Under the pieces are notes generated by a model. The model was not told the DNA's origin, made no database searches, and worked only from the letters and a program-made list of their open reading frames with translations. A DNA stretch of 48,623 nt from Ahrensia sp. (GTDB lineage Bacteria > Pseudomonadota > Alphaproteobacteria > Rhizobiales > Rhizobiaceae): NCBI GenBank assembly GCA_002706335.1, contig PAKZ01000018.1, positions 1 to 48,623 of the forward strand, read 5' to 3'. How positions within the stretch are numbered: the stretch's first letter is position 1; the number at the start of each line of letters is the position of its first letter. Made by a program: the position numbers and the translations under genes. Positions 1 to 8,401 of the stretch are shown here, piece by piece.

Positions 1-247
1 CGCCACCTCAGCGCGAACACCAGGAACCGTCCCTTTCCCAAGCTGTCGGTTCTAGACCCGGCTTCCAATGAAAGGACACGAAAAGGGTAAGCGATGGCGA
101 AGGGCGGTGGATAAATTTCTTGTCGAACCGCGTTTCCGACCATGCGCGAGGCGGCGGTTCTCGACAGCTTCGCGGCGTCCGGGCCCCATTTTCGGGAGCA
201 TTGCAAGATTTTGCATGACGCGCCGGATTTCCCCGTGCTAGGGCCGC

Positions 248-336
248 ATTCATTGGCGGCTTCCCTAGGGGCATAGGCCGCCAATCGCGGCGGCAAGACC
301 CCAACCCAACCCCTGCCGCCGCGTCTTTCTTTTTTT
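248..336 (+). ncRNA. Candidate small RNA or attenuator: two stem-loops plus U-tail
   Basis: Two perfect stem-loops follow each other: an 8-bp stem 253-260/277-284 and a 10-bp GC-only stem 286-295/314-323 with a C-rich 18-nt loop. A T-rich tail follows at 324-336, the form of an intrinsic terminator on the plus strand. A weak promoter-like pair, TTGCAT (211-216) and TGCTAG (236-241) with 19-nt spacing, would start an RNA of about 90 nt near 248. A short open frame (about 218-244) precedes it, so a leader attenuator is also possible. No plus-strand gene follows, which favours a free-standing small RNA or the terminator of a gene left of the window. I do not recognise the family. Confidence 0.45.
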
Positions 337-523
337 ACGGATTATCGGCGGCGTTTATCCAACGGGCTCGTAAGAGTCGGCGGGGGTATTGGCTCGATGG
401 CGAGGGCCCCCTCTCTGGTGGATCCAAGGGTCTCACGAGACAGAAGGGTCGGGCCGGTGTTCGGACCCCCTCTCTGGCAAAAACTAAGGGCTTAGCTTCG
501 CTAAACCCAAGTTTTTGCTTTCT

Positions 524-658
524 CCCCCACCAAGGGGGAGATGGGGCGGGCACTCCTGCGCTCCGCTATGGCTCCGCGCGTTCGTCGCTCGAAAAGCCAA
601 ATCGGTGGCTTTTCGTCCGCTGAGGCGGACCGCTTCTCACCCCCCACCAAGGGGGAGA
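524..658. repeat. Two copies of a C5-ACCAA-G5AGA palindromic repeat
   Basis: The 18-base core CCCCCACCAAGGGGGAGA occurs at 524-541 and again at 641-658 in the same orientation. Each copy is itself a hairpin with the same ACCAA loop. In the left copy the stem extends to 8 bp (521-528 with 534-541). The identical loop shows a shared repeat family rather than chance GC-rich folding. It is probably an interspersed intergenic repeat of the genome. No flanking target duplication is evident. Confidence 0.7.
590..615. repeat. Perfect 10-bp inverted repeat
   Basis: CGAAAAGCCA at 590-599 is the exact reverse complement of 606-615, with a 6-nt loop. A further small hairpin (615-620 with 625-630) abuts it. 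Both lie between the two copies of the C5-ACCAA-G5 repeat, so they may be parts of one composite repetitive element. No T-run follows on either strand, so a simple intrinsic terminator is unlikely. Confidence 0.6.
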
Positions 659-662
659 AAGA

Positions 663-2861
663 TCACCCAGCGATTTTCGAGAAATCCGCGAGCTTGCGCG
701 TGGTGGCGCGGAGCGAGGAGAGGAGGGCGAGGCGGTTGGCGCGGACGGCCGCGTCGTCGGCATTGACCATCACCGCGTCGAAGAAGGCGTCGACGGCCGG
801 GCGCAGTTCGGCCAGCACGCTGAAGGCACCGGTATAGTCTTCCTTGCCGATATGGGTATCGACATGGCCGGAGACGGTTTCGAGGACATTGGCCAGTTCG
901 CGCTCGGCGGGTTCGGTCAACAAGGACTTGTCGACCGCGCCGTCGAAAGCGCCTTCGCCGTCCTTCTTTTCCTCGGCCGCGAGGATGTTCAGCGCGCGCT
1001 TGGTGCCAGCGAGAAGGTTCGCGCCGGCCTCGGTGTCGAGCATCGCGCCGAGCGCCTCGACCTTGCGTACGACGATCAAGAGGTCGTCGTCTTCCGGCGA
1101 CAGGATCGCGTCGATCAAGTCGTGGCGCGCGCCGGAATCGCGGAGATAGACCTTCAGGCGGTCATGGAAGAAGGAGAGGAGGTCGACATTTCGATATAGC
1201 TCGTGGCTGTCGATACTCACGGGAGTGGCCGCTTCCACTATGTCCGGTGCCAATGAGCTTTCCCAAAATCGCATCTGGGTATGCAGCCTGAGTCTGATCC
1301 CGTTCTCCAGCAATATCCGGATCACGCCCAGCGCCGCCCTGCGCAGCGCATAGGGGTCTTTGGAGCCGGTCGGTTTCTCGTCGATGGCCCAGAAGCCGGT
1401 CAGCGTGTCGAGCTTGTCGGCGAGCGCGACGGCAATCGCGACCGGGCCGGTGGGCACGTCGTCGGTCGGGCCGAGCGGCTTGTAGTGATCCTCGACGGCT
1501 TTCGCGACATCCGGATCTTCGCCCTGCAGTTCGGCATAGATGCGGCCCATCGCGCCCTGCACCTCGGGGAACTCACCGACCACTTCGGTGGTGAGATCCG
1601 CCTTGGCGAGCAGCGCGGCGCGGCGGGCGTCTTTCGGGTCGGCACCGACCTTCGGGGCCAGTTCCTCGGCGAGCTTGGCGATGCGCGCGACGCGCTCGCC
1701 CTGTGTGCCGAGCTTGGCGTGGAAGGTGACGTCCAGCCGGTCGAGCTTGGCCATGCGCTGGTCGAGCGGCTTCTTCAAATCGAGGCCGAATTTTTCCGCC
1801 GAGGCTTTCAACTCGCCGAGATCGGGCAGGTCGGCCTGGTCGGTCTTCCAGAAATGCAGCGCGTCGGACAGGCGCGCGCGCACGACCTTGCCATTGCCGT
1901 GGACGATCTCCTTGCCGCCGTCGGTCGCCTCGATATTGGCGACGAGGATGAAGCGGTTGGTGAGCTGCTGCGTCTCGGGATCGCGGCAGACGAAACACTT
2001 CTGGTTCGTCTTGATGGTGAGGCGCACCACCTCGTCGGGGATTTCGAGGTAATCCGCCTCGAACTCGCCCATCAGCGGCACCGGCCATTCGACGAGGCCG
2101 GAGACTTCCTCCAGCAGGCCCTCGTCCTCGACCAGTTCGACGCCCTGCGCGAAGGCGAGGTTGCGGGCGTCGGTGGCGATCATGTCCTTGCGGCGCTCGG
2201 CATCGAGCACGACCCTGGCGTCCTCCAGCTTGGCGACATAGTCGTCGAAGCGGCGCACCGTGATCTCGCCCGGCGCGTGGAAGCGGTGGCCGCGCGTGAC
2301 GTTGCCGGCGACGATGCCGTCGACCTCGAAGGCAATGATGCGCGTTTCCTCGGTCTCGGGGCCGAAGGTGCAGAGGATCGACTGCAGCGGGCGTACCCAG
2401 CGCAGCGAGCCGGGCTCGCGCGACGCCTTGCCCCAGCGCATCGATTTCGGCCAGGGGAAGGAGCGGATGATGCCGGGCATAGCCTCTGCGATGATCTCCT
2501 CGGCGTCGCGGCCGGGCTTTTTGATCACGGCGACGTAGAAATCGCCCTTTTTCGGGTCGGACCGGACCTCGGCCTCATCGACGGAGGCAAGGCCTGCGCC
2601 GCGCAGGAAGCCCTCGACGGCCTTCTCGGGCGCGTCGGTGCGCGGGCCCTTGCGTTCCTCGGAAATGTCGGCGGAGCGGGCGGTGACGCCGCGAATGTCA
2701 AGCGCGAGGCGGCGCGGCGTCCAGTATTCGCGCGCACCCTCATAGGTCAGACCGCTCTCCACCAGCGCGTCGGTGACGGCTTTCCTGAGGTCGCCCGCCG
2801 CCTTGCGCTGCATGCGGGCGGGGATTTCTTCGCAGAAGAGTTCGAGTAGGAGGTCTGGCAT
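663..2861 (-). CDS. glyS: Glycyl-tRNA synthetase beta subunit
   Basis: This 732-residue protein is the beta subunit of the heterotetrameric bacterial glycyl-tRNA synthetase, which charges tRNA-Gly with GlyQ. The N-terminus [17 protein letters not shown] is the family signature. The middle holds the HD-like segment (around [14 protein letters not shown]) and the family stretch [17 protein letters not shown]. The C-terminus resembles the DALR anticodon-binding region. The start at 2861 is chosen because the family signature begins there; an upstream in-frame ATG (2909) would add 16 unconserved residues. It sits downstream of lemA and the DUF2207 gene on the same strand, and its partner glyQ is about 8.3 kb upstream. 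Confidence 0.97.
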   Translation of the reverse strand: MPDLLLELFCEEIPARMQRKAAGDLRKAVTDALVESGLTYEGAREYWTPRRLALDIRGVTARSADISEERKGPRTDAPEKAVEGFLRGAGLASVDEAEVRSDPKKGDFYVAVIKKPGRDAEEIIAEAMPGIIRSFPWPKSMRWGKASREPGSLRWVRPLQSILCTFGPETEETRIIAFEVDGIVAGNVTRGHRFHAPGEITVRRFDDYVAKLEDARVVLDAERRKDMIATDARNLAFAQGVELVEDEGLLEEVSGLVEWPVPLMGEFEADYLEIPDEVVRLTIKTNQKCFVCRDPETQQLTNRFILVANIEATDGGKEIVHGNGKVVRARLSDALHFWKTDQADLPDLGELKASAEKFGLDLKKPLDQRMAKLDRLDVTFHAKLGTQGERVARIAKLAEELAPKVGADPKDARRAALLAKADLTTEVVGEFPEVQGAMGRIYAELQGEDPDVAKAVEDHYKPLGPTDDVPTGPVAIAVALADKLDTLTGFWAIDEKPTGSKDPYALRRAALGVIRILLENGIRLRLHTQMRFWESSLAPDIVEAATPVSIDSHELYRNVDLLSFFHDRLKVYLRDSGARHDLIDAILSPEDDDLLIVVRKVEALGAMLDTEAGANLLAGTKRALNILAAEEKKDGEGAFDGAVDKSLLTEPAERELANVLETVSGHVDTHIGKEDYTGAFSVLAELRPAVDAFFDAVMVNADDAAVRANRLALLSSLRATTRKLADFSKIAG

Positions 2862-2961
2862 GGTGGGTCCGGTAATGTCGGATGGGAGTGTCGCGGGGGC
2901 GAATAGCAAGACCGCGGGACGATGTCACGCGGTCTGGGCGAAAAGCGGCGTGGAGCGTGTC

Positions 2962-4893
2962 TTACCAGCCGCCGCCGCCGCCACCGCCACCACCGCCGCC
3001 GGAGAAGCCGCCGCCGCCCGAAAAGCCCGACGACGAGGATTTCGGCGTCGGCAGGGAGGCGGTGAAACTATCGGAAAGCGAGCCGGCGAGATTGCCCATC
3101 GTATCGCCGATGCGGTCGGTGTCGAAGAAGGGGCCGCCATGATACCAGCCCGGCCCGTGATAGGCCGCCGCCGTGGCGACGCCGGCCGCGACCGCCGTGG
3201 CGAGCCAGGCCTGGAAGGCCTTCGACCATGGCTTTTCGACGCCGAGCGCCACCGCATAGGGCAGCAGCGTCTCGTAATGCTGCGGCGACATCTGCGGCGC
3301 GCCTTCCATGTTCATCCGGTCCTTCTCGGCGACGGTGAGGTAGCGCTTCAGCCCCTCGATCTCGTCTGTGCGCTGCCGGCCGAGCTTCGTCGGCGCGCCC
3401 ATCAGGAAGAAGAACAGGACGTTGAGCATGACCAGCGTCGCCAGCGCGCCGACCAAGGCCGGCTTGTCGATCAGGTCGGCCAGTTGTCCGCCGGCGAAGA
3501 TGCCGGAATTGACGATGAAGATGCCGAAGAAGAAGGCCATGAAGACGATCTGCAGCTTGCCGCCGAAGCCGGAGCGCGCGCGCTTGCCGATGCTGACGGC
3601 CATGACCGTCATGACGATGCCGAAAAAGCCGATGGGGATGGCGAAGCCCAGCGTGTCCTGGGAGAGATTGCCGAACGCCAATGTCAGGATAATCGTCGCG
3701 ATCGAGACGATGACGCCGGGCACGATCCAGCCGATATTGGCCCGGTAGAACATCGCGCGATGCTCGCTCTCCATGGCGGAGCGGAATTTCGAGGCAAGCG
3801 ACTTGACCTTGGTGCCGTTGGATTTGTCGATGGTCAGCCGGCCGCCGAGACCGTCGATGGTGGCGATCAGCGCCTTTTCGCCGACAGGGAACCTGACGCC
3901 GCCGGTCGGCTTTTCGGTGCGCCGGATGGTGATGGTCTCGCCGATATCGTCGAGTTCCAGATAGCCCTTCACGGCGAGATTGAGGGCCGCAGCCGAGATG
4001 GCCGGGAAGCCGGCCTTCTTCAGCCCCTTGTTCCAGATGTAATGGGTCAGCGCCGGCGAGACGCCCTCGGGCAGGTCCCAGCGCGGCACGACGATGCCGG
4101 CGGGCGGATCGCGGCCGACGCGCAGCCAGGCCCAGAGGTAATAGAGGAAGACCAACGTCAGCCCGGTGACCGCGATGATGGTGCCGAGATTGTCGCGCAG
4201 ATACCAGCCGAGTTTCTGTTCGTCGGTCGGCTCGGCGATAACGCCCTTTTCAAGCCCGACCACGACCGACAGCCCTTCGCGCGCGCCGAGCGGCCGCGTT
4301 GTTTCGAAGGTGACGACGTTGCCGTTCGCCGAGGTGGTCGCCGTGGCATTCTGCGCCCGCGAGCCGTAGCCGCCCGTATAGGCGGCGGTGCCCTGCGCGG
4401 TCGCGCCGTCTGGCAGGTCGATCACCGCGATCGCCTTTTCGATCGGGAACATCCATTCCGTGCCGGTGGCGTTCCAGTAGACCTCGTCGTGATCGGCGAA
4501 GAAACGGACCTGACGGTCGGTGCGGTATCTCAGCTCGTAGGTGTGGATGCCCGGCGACAGGAACACGTCCTCCTTGCCCAGATAGACGCGCACCGCGGAG
4601 CTGATGCGCTCCACCCGGCTCGTCTCCGGCTGGCCGTCTCGCGTCGCCGAGAGCAATTCGAAACCGGCGCGCACCGTGCGGCCCTCGGGATCCTCGAACT
4701 GGACCGGGAAGTCGCGAAAGATGCCGCGCCTGATGTTGCGGCCCTCCGCATTGACCCGGATGGTTTCGGTGACGAGGAAATCGCCATTGGCCTGCACCTC
4801 GACGTCCGAGCGGTAGAGCAGGATCGTCTCGGCGGCGAGCGTGACCGTCGCCGAGGCGATGAGGAGCAGGAGGGCGAGGGCGCCGCGGAGCAT
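2962..4893 (-). CDS. DUF2207 membrane protein with poly-glycine tail
   Basis: This 643-residue protein has a signal peptide (about 1-20), an exported beta-rich DUF2207 domain (about 21-225), a membrane segment at about 237-257, a cytoplasmic stretch, and several further hydrophobic segments in the second half. The extreme C-terminus is almost pure glycine (FSGGGG repeats ending in an 11-Gly run and Trp). Such tails are typical of DUF2207 proteins. It lies 27 nt downstream of lemA, a pairing widespread in bacteria. The molecular function is unknown; a role in the cell envelope together with LemA is an inference from the pairing. Confidence 0.88.
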   Translation of the reverse strand: MLRGALALLLLIASATVTLAAETILLYRSDVEVQANGDFLVTETIRVNAEGRNIRRGIFRDFPVQFEDPEGRTVRAGFELLSATRDGQPETSRVERISSAVRVYLGKEDVFLSPGIHTYELRYRTDRQVRFFADHDEVYWNATGTEWMFPIEKAIAVIDLPDGATAQGTAAYTGGYGSRAQNATATTSANGNVVTFETTRPLGAREGLSVVVGLEKGVIAEPTDEQKLGWYLRDNLGTIIAVTGLTLVFLYYLWAWLRVGRDPPAGIVVPRWDLPEGVSPALTHYIWNKGLKKAGFPAISAAALNLAVKGYLELDDIGETITIRRTEKPTGGVRFPVGEKALIATIDGLGGRLTIDKSNGTKVKSLASKFRSAMESEHRAMFYRANIGWIVPGVIVSIATIILTLAFGNLSQDTLGFAIPIGFFGIVMTVMAVSIGKRARSGFGGKLQIVFMAFFFGIFIVNSGIFAGGQLADLIDKPALVGALATLVMLNVLFFFLMGAPTKLGRQRTDEIEGLKRYLTVAEKDRMNMEGAPQMSPQHYETLLPYAVALGVEKPWSKAFQAWLATAVAAGVATAAAYHGPGWYHGGPFFDTDRIGDTMGNLAGSLSDSFTASLPTPKSSSSGFSGGGGFSGGGGGGGGGGGW

Positions 4894-4920
4894 GGGATTT
4901 CTGCCGGTCAGAACTTCAGA

Positions 4921-5481
4921 TCAGAATTTCACTTCGGGCGTCTGGCGGTCGGCCTCGTTCTCCAGCTCGAAATAGTCCGCCTTGGCGAAGCCGAACTGGC
5001 TGGCGATCAGGTTCGACGGGAAGCTCTCGACCTTGACGTTCAGCTCGCGCGCCGAACCGTTGTAATAGCGCCGCGCCATCTGGATCTCGCTTTCCAGCGT
5101 TTCCAGCGTGCCCTGCAGGTCGCGGAAATTCTCGTTGGCCTTGAGGTCGGGATAGGCTTCCGCCACGGCCATCAGCCGGCCGAGCGCCTGGGAGAGCATG
5201 CCCTCCGCCGCGGCCCTGCCTGCGACATCGCCCGCCGGCACCGACTGCGCGCGGGTGCGCATCTCTGTGACCTTTTCCAGCGTCTCCTTCTCGTGGCCGG
5301 CATAGCCCTTCACAGTCTCGACGATGTTGGGAATCAGGTCGGCGCGGCGCTTCAGCTGCACGTCGATGCCGCTCCATGCCTCCTGCACCATCTGGCGCAC
5401 GCGCACCAGCGCATTGTAGGTGACGATGGCGTAACCGACGACGGCGACGACAATGATGATCAGGATCAGGCTCGAGCTCAT
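4921..5481 (-). CDS. lemA: LemA family protein
   Basis: The protein has 186 residues with a single N-terminal membrane segment (about 5-22, an Ile/Val-rich run) followed by a long helical cytoplasmic or periplasmic domain. The motif YNALVRVRQMVQEAWSGIDV and the following KRRADLIPNIVETVKGYA are diagnostic of LemA. It is the first gene of a likely two-gene unit with the DUF2207 gene. LemA proteins are of unclear function. The start at 5481 directly precedes the membrane segment and needs no extension. Confidence 0.93.
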   Translation of the reverse strand: MSSSLILIIIVVAVVGYAIVTYNALVRVRQMVQEAWSGIDVQLKRRADLIPNIVETVKGYAGHEKETLEKVTEMRTRAQSVPAGDVAGRAAAEGMLSQALGRLMAVAEAYPDLKANENFRDLQGTLETLESEIQMARRYYNGSARELNVKVESFPSNLIASQFGFAKADYFELENEADRQTPEVKF

Positions 5482-5558
5482 GCGGGATCTCCGGATTCGC
5501 GAATGACCCGGACGTTAGCCCAGTTGCGGAACCGTTTGAAGCTCCTTGGCGAAACCGG

Positions 5559-5933
5559 TCAGGCGGGCGTGATCCAGCCGGAGGCGGAACCCGAGGCCGA
5601 CTTGACGATGGCGACGCGCCCGACATTGGGCACATCGAACGGCGCGCGCATTATCTTGCCGCCCGCGGCCTTCGCCATTTCGACGCGGGCATCGACATCG
5701 TCGACAGCGAAATAGGTGAACCAGTGCTCCGGCACGAGCCGATATTTCCAGCCGGTCAGGGTGAAGATGCCGGCAACCGTCTCGCCGTTGGAGGAACACA
5801 TGTAATAGGGCGCATCACCGCCCATCGGCATGGCGTCGAATGTCCAGCCAAGTGTTTCGCCGTAGAACTTCATCGCCTTGTCGGCGTTATGAGTGTTCAA
5901 TTCGGTCCAGTGGATGGTGCCATGTGGGATCAT
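5559..5933 (-). CDS. VOC (glyoxalase/bleomycin-resistance fold) protein
   Basis: This 124-residue protein has a single vicinal oxygen chelate domain. The N-terminus GTIHWTELNTHNADKAMKFY and the stretch FTYFAVDDVDARVEMAKAAGGKI give the two beta-alpha-beta units, and the ending resembles the last strand (GRVAIVKSASGS). The substrate cannot be read from the sequence; relatives include glyoxalase-like and antibiotic-binding proteins. A ribosome binding site GGGAGAAACGC precedes the ATG. The gene is separate from lemA (77-nt gap) and may have its own promoter in the AT-richer 5934-6016 stretch. Confidence 0.85.
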   Translation of the reverse strand: MIPHGTIHWTELNTHNADKAMKFYGETLGWTFDAMPMGGDAPYYMCSSNGETVAGIFTLTGWKYRLVPEHWFTYFAVDDVDARVEMAKAAGGKIMRAPFDVPNVGRVAIVKSASGSASGWITPA

Positions 5934-6016
5934 GCGTTTCTCCCGCGACAGAAAAACCGCTTTGTAACAGGTCGGTCAGTCCAGCGCGACCGACAACTTG
6001 AAAAGCAAAGGAATAA

Positions 6017-6367
6017 TCAGGTTTCTATTGTTGATCTATTGTGTCGCCTTTTCACGCCGTCGATATCGTCCAGCATGACGCGCAGCGCCCGGATCGCCTT
6101 TTCCTCGTCCGGCGTGAGCGGCTGTTTCGGGTCGAAATGCTCCAGCAGCACGGCGAGCGCGTCGCCGATCCGGCCGAGCTGGCGGCCATAGCTGCCGACC
6201 TCGTCGAGAATGTCGCGCTCGACCTCCGGCGCGCTGGACCGTCCGAGATTGATGTTGATCAGGCCGACCTGGCTGCCGAAGGCGCTGAACCACGAGGTCC
6301 AGGGCGCGATCATCTGCGACACGTCGCCCGAGAAGGGCCATTTGACGGTGGGTGTGAAGGCCGGCAT
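6017..6367 (-). CDS. Hypothetical protein, 116 residues
   Basis: I do not recognise a function. The start at 6367 (MPAFTPTVKWPF) is chosen because AGGAGACAGCGC directly precedes it; a longer frame to 6442 would add 25 Arg-rich residues. The N-terminal third is aromatic and hydrophobic (WPFSGD, APWTSWFSAFGS). The C-terminal part is helical and charged, with heptad-like spacing (VERDILDEVGSYGRQLGRIGD and DEEKAIRALRVMLDDID), suggesting an oligomerising helix bundle. No signal peptide or clear membrane span is seen. It follows the small RHH-like gene by 75 nt and may be co-transcribed with it. Confidence 0.75.
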   Translation of the reverse strand: MPAFTPTVKWPFSGDVSQMIAPWTSWFSAFGSQVGLININLGRSSAPEVERDILDEVGSYGRQLGRIGDALAVLLEHFDPKQPLTPDEEKAIRALRVMLDDIDGVKRRHNRSTIET

Positions 6368-6442
6368 GCGCTGTCTCCTGTCGTCATCCTCCCGGAGGGC
6401 AGGATAGCAGGGAAGGGTGCGGCGCCGAAGCCGATAGAGCAA

Positions 6443-6667
6443 TCAGCCCTCTTCGCCGTCGGCCTTTCGTTCCAGGACGCCGAAATCCTTCGATTTTTCA
6501 TGGGTTTCCGCCCATGCCACGCCTTCCGAGGTGAGGCCAAGCCGCAGCAATTCGCGTACGGCTGACGCTCGGCTAGGCATCCGCCGCTGGAAGCGCCAGT
6601 CGTCGATCGCCTCGAGCTCCTGCTCGGACAACATGATTTGCAGTCGTTCGTTTCTGTCGCGATTCAT
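6443..6667 (-). CDS. Small ribbon-helix-helix-like protein, 74 residues
   Basis: The N-terminal half (MNRDRNERLQIMLSEQELEAID, then RRMPSRASAVRELLRLGL) has the pattern of a ribbon-helix-helix DNA-binding domain: a short strand, a helix, then a turn rich in Ser/Arg before a second helix. RHH proteins dimerise and bind DNA, often as transcription regulators or antitoxins. The start at 6667 is the second in-frame ATG and gives the canonical strand; 6694 would add 9 residues. It is divergent from the plus-strand accessory cluster, with a 17-bp palindrome between them, so it could regulate the cluster. That link is inference. Confidence 0.65.
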   Translation of the reverse strand: MNRDRNERLQIMLSEQELEAIDDWRFQRRMPSRASAVRELLRLGLTSEGVAWAETHEKSKDFGVLERKADGEEG

Positions 6668-6749
6668 GTGTATGGACGGCGGGAATATACTCAACGAATT
6701 TGTTAGTTAATAGCTCAAATGCGTCAACTTGCAAATGTTTTGCCTGTTG

Positions 6750-6766
6750 TATGAGCGACGCTCATA
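6750..6766. promoter_or_regulatory. 17-bp perfect palindrome, candidate operator
   Basis: TATGAGCGACGCTCATA is a perfect palindrome centred on A6758. It lies in the AT-rich divergent region between the RHH-like gene and the 6897-10271 cluster. Its length and single-base centre suit a dimeric repressor such as a TetR-type protein. It ends one base before the ATG at 6768, which leaves no room for a ribosome binding site if that were the start. This argues that the first cluster gene starts further downstream. Confidence 0.55.
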
Positions 6767-6896
6767 GATGAAGCGGCGGCTTTACAGGGAGGTGCAGGGC
6801 TGCGATCATGGCGCAAACAACCGACACCACGATTCAAACCTGGCCCGCGACGCAGTTCAATTTGTCGTGGAGGTCTTTGTATTTGGAGAAGAAATC

Positions 6897-7304
6897 TTGG
6901 ATGTTCTCGTCTTTGCCGAAGAGCCGGATTTCGCCGCCGATATCATTCTGCGGCTGGAGGAAGCCGGCGATTTCAACGTCTACCCGATCAATGGCGGCAG
7001 CCTTGCCGGCGAAATGCAGATTCCGAGCGGCGACGTGGCCGTGGTCGCCGCGCCCACCGATGTCGAGATGACGGAGGAGATTCTGGGAAGGCTGGAACAG
7101 ATCGGCGTCCCGACCGTTCGCCTGAGCGAGACGGGCAAGCCGGACGCGAACCATCTGGCCGCGCTCTCCGCCCACGGCGACGTTGCGGCCCTGACCCAGC
7201 TCCTGGGAATATTGGACAGCGACAGGAAAACCGGACGATACGAGACAGGCGTGGGGCTTCGCCCGGCGCCCGCCGAACGGGACGAAGCCGTCGACAAACC
7301 GTGA
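6897..7304 (+). CDS. Receiver-like protein without phosphoacceptor Asp
   Basis: I place the start at TTG 6897, 8 nt after GGAG (6885-6888), giving 135 residues beginning DVLVFAEEPDFAADIILRLEEAG. This reads like beta-1/alpha-1 of a response-regulator receiver domain. Beta-3 appears at GDVAVVAAPTDVE (46-57), where the phosphoacceptor Asp is replaced by Ala, and beta-4 at GVPTVRLSE (70-78). A pseudo-receiver is therefore likely, but this is pattern matching only. The frame stays open upstream to an ATG at 6768 (178 residues), yet that extension is His/Arg-rich and abuts a palindrome. Another frame has an ATG at 6808 after AGGGAGG. It is the first gene of the accessory cluster. Confidence 0.6.
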   Translation: MDVLVFAEEPDFAADIILRLEEAGDFNVYPINGGSLAGEMQIPSGDVAVVAAPTDVEMTEEILGRLEQIGVPTVRLSETGKPDANHLAALSAHGDVAALTQLLGILDSDRKTGRYETGVGLRPAPAERDEAVDKP

Positions 7305-7315
7305 CCGGGCCCCAA

Positions 7316-7342
7316 GGCGCGTGTCACAGCCACCCACGCGCC
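7316..7342. repeat. Hairpin between cluster genes 1 and 2
   Basis: GGCGCGTG (7316-7323) and CACGCGCC (7335-7342) form a perfect 8-bp stem with an 11-nt loop, just after the stop of the receiver-like gene. No T-run follows, so it is more likely an RNA-stability or processing hairpin than an intrinsic terminator. Confidence 0.4.
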
Positions 7343-7394
7343 GGGCCAGTGCCGAAAGGTTACGGACCACGGCCGAAAGCCGATCGCAAATACG

Positions 7395-8000
7395 ATGTTT
7401 CAAGTTCTCGCGGAAAACCGGCAGACCATCAATACTGTCATCAACGTGCTGATGCTCTTGGTATGGACCTTCTACTTCCAGATGCTGTTCAATGCGCATC
7501 GCCGCGGGATGCGGCCGAAGATCCTGATCAACCGCAGCGCCGGGCAGAACCTCGATGCGCAATGCGTGATCTCCAACATGAGCGCCGGCACCGTTTATCT
7601 GGAGGCTGTCGTCATGTGCCTGACAGTCGGCGACGAGACGCATGAATGCTCGCTGACCGATCTCAGCAATCTCGTTAAGGCGCCTGAAGGCGACAAGCGC
7701 TCGCACTGGTTCCAGGGTCCGCTGACATCCGGCGAGTTTCTCTCGCTCGGCGGATTCGACAAGCTGTTGGAAAACTGTACCCGGCAGCATGGTCTCGACA
7801 TGTCGAATGTCTCGGAATTCGACCTGCTCGTCGTGGCAACCTACGGCCCGAGCGAGAACCCCGCCGGGGCGAAGCGCAAGTTCCAGCTGGAAACGACGGA
7901 AGCGGGAGAGAATTGGTGGCGCGCTTTCGCCAACCACCAGCTCCGGTCTGTCTGGTCGCGGCGCGGCCTGAAACGCTTCCTGCGGGACGCACCGCGCTGA
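7395..8000 (+). CDS. Membrane-anchored protein of unknown function, 201 residues
   Basis: I do not recognise a family. A single membrane segment lies at about 11-31 (INTVINVLMLLVWTFYFQML), followed by Arg-rich residues (HRRGMRPK) that place the rest in the cytoplasm by the positive-inside rule. The following 100 residues alternate hydrophobic and polar (ILINRS, CVISNMSAGTVYLEAVVMCL, FDLLVVATYG), suggesting a beta-sandwich. The C-terminus is basic (RSVWSRRGLKRFLRDAPR). It sits 90 nt after the receiver-like gene in the same direction. It could be a membrane docking component of the cluster, which is inference from order alone. Confidence 0.7.
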   Translation: MFQVLAENRQTINTVINVLMLLVWTFYFQMLFNAHRRGMRPKILINRSAGQNLDAQCVISNMSAGTVYLEAVVMCLTVGDETHECSLTDLSNLVKAPEGDKRSHWFQGPLTSGEFLSLGGFDKLLENCTRQHGLDMSNVSEFDLLVVATYGPSENPAGAKRKFQLETTEAGENWWRAFANHQLRSVWSRRGLKRFLRDAPR

Positions 8001-8049
8001 CCGCCGGTCCGCCGCCGCCCGTTTCCCCGCTCCGCATGAACGGAAGATA

Positions 8050-8071
8050 AACCGGCCCGCCACGGCCGGTT
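8050..8071. repeat. Hairpin after cluster gene 2
   Basis: AACCGGCC (8050-8057) and GGCCGGTT (8064-8071) form a perfect 8-bp stem with a 6-nt loop, 50 nt after the stop at 8000. There is no U-tail. It may weaken read-through or stabilise the upstream mRNA. Confidence 0.4.
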
Positions 8072-8126
8072 CAGGCGGAAGGGCGCATGCTGCCGGGACG
8101 ATCAACCCGAACCCGGCGACAGCGCC

Positions 8127-8291
8127 ATGCAAACCGTCAAGATCATCCAGATATGCCTGCTGGCAGCCTGCCTCTCGAACGAACTGCACGAGGATGATCT
8201 GGAGATGTCCGGGATGCGCCGCGCGATCGAACAATCCACCAAGGAACTCTACAAGGCGAAGCAAGCGGATCTCGGGGTGCGTATCGCATGA
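8127..8291 (+). CDS. Possible small protein, 54 residues
   Basis: The open frame runs MQTVKIIQICLLAACLSNEL to the stop TGA at 8289-8291. Third codon positions are mostly G or C, as in neighbouring genes. The first 16 residues are mildly hydrophobic with two Cys; the remainder is charged and helical (ELHEDDLEMSGMRRAIEQST). No strong ribosome binding site is seen. Its stop overlaps an ATG at 8288 that opens the longer version of the next frame, which would couple translation if that start were used. It lies in the same direction as the cluster and could be a real small component or chance. Confidence 0.4.
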   Translation: MQTVKIIQICLLAACLSNELHEDDLEMSGMRRAIEQSTKELYKAKQADLGVRIA

Positions 8292-8401
8292 AGTATTGTG
8301 AATACAGAAAATCGCTTATCGCAGAATCTATTGTTGTATTTTCGTCTTCGAAGAAAAAACAAGCTGTGTTAGACTGGCGGCATGAATACAATGAGGTCGC
8401 C

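Larger units (their letters stand above)
1..662. other. Gene-poor, palindrome-rich intergenic region downstream of glyS
   Basis: I find no convincing protein gene here. The open frames are short, lack plausible ribosome binding sites and have unlikely composition. The stretch instead holds several inverted repeats: two adjacent hairpins ending in a T-run (253-336), two copies of a CCCCC-ACCAA-GGGGGAGA palindrome (524-541 and 641-658), a perfect 10-bp inverted repeat (590-599 with 606-615), a small GTCCGC/GCGGAC hairpin (615-630), and two copies of CCCCCTCTCTGG (407-418 and 466-477). Such mosaics of palindromic units are common between genes in Rhizobiales. The stop of glyS lies immediately to the right, so some of these may end the glyS transcript. 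Confidence 0.6.

Noticed and set aside
8-304. 98-codon minus-strand frame at the left edge
   Set aside because: It has no ribosome binding site or conserved pattern and covers the two stem-loops that look like an RNA element.
1281-2849. 522-codon plus-strand open frame
   Set aside because: It lies entirely antisense to glyS and has low-complexity composition.
2773-5715. 980-codon plus-strand open frame
   Set aside because: It is antisense to the DUF2207 and lemA genes. Those have recognisable families; the plus-strand frame is Arg/Asp/Gly-rich noise typical of high-GC genomes.
6834-8264. 476-codon minus-strand open frame
   Set aside because: It is opposite to the accessory cluster genes. 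It has no domain pattern, while the plus-strand frames have signal, membrane or fold patterns and better ribosome binding sites.
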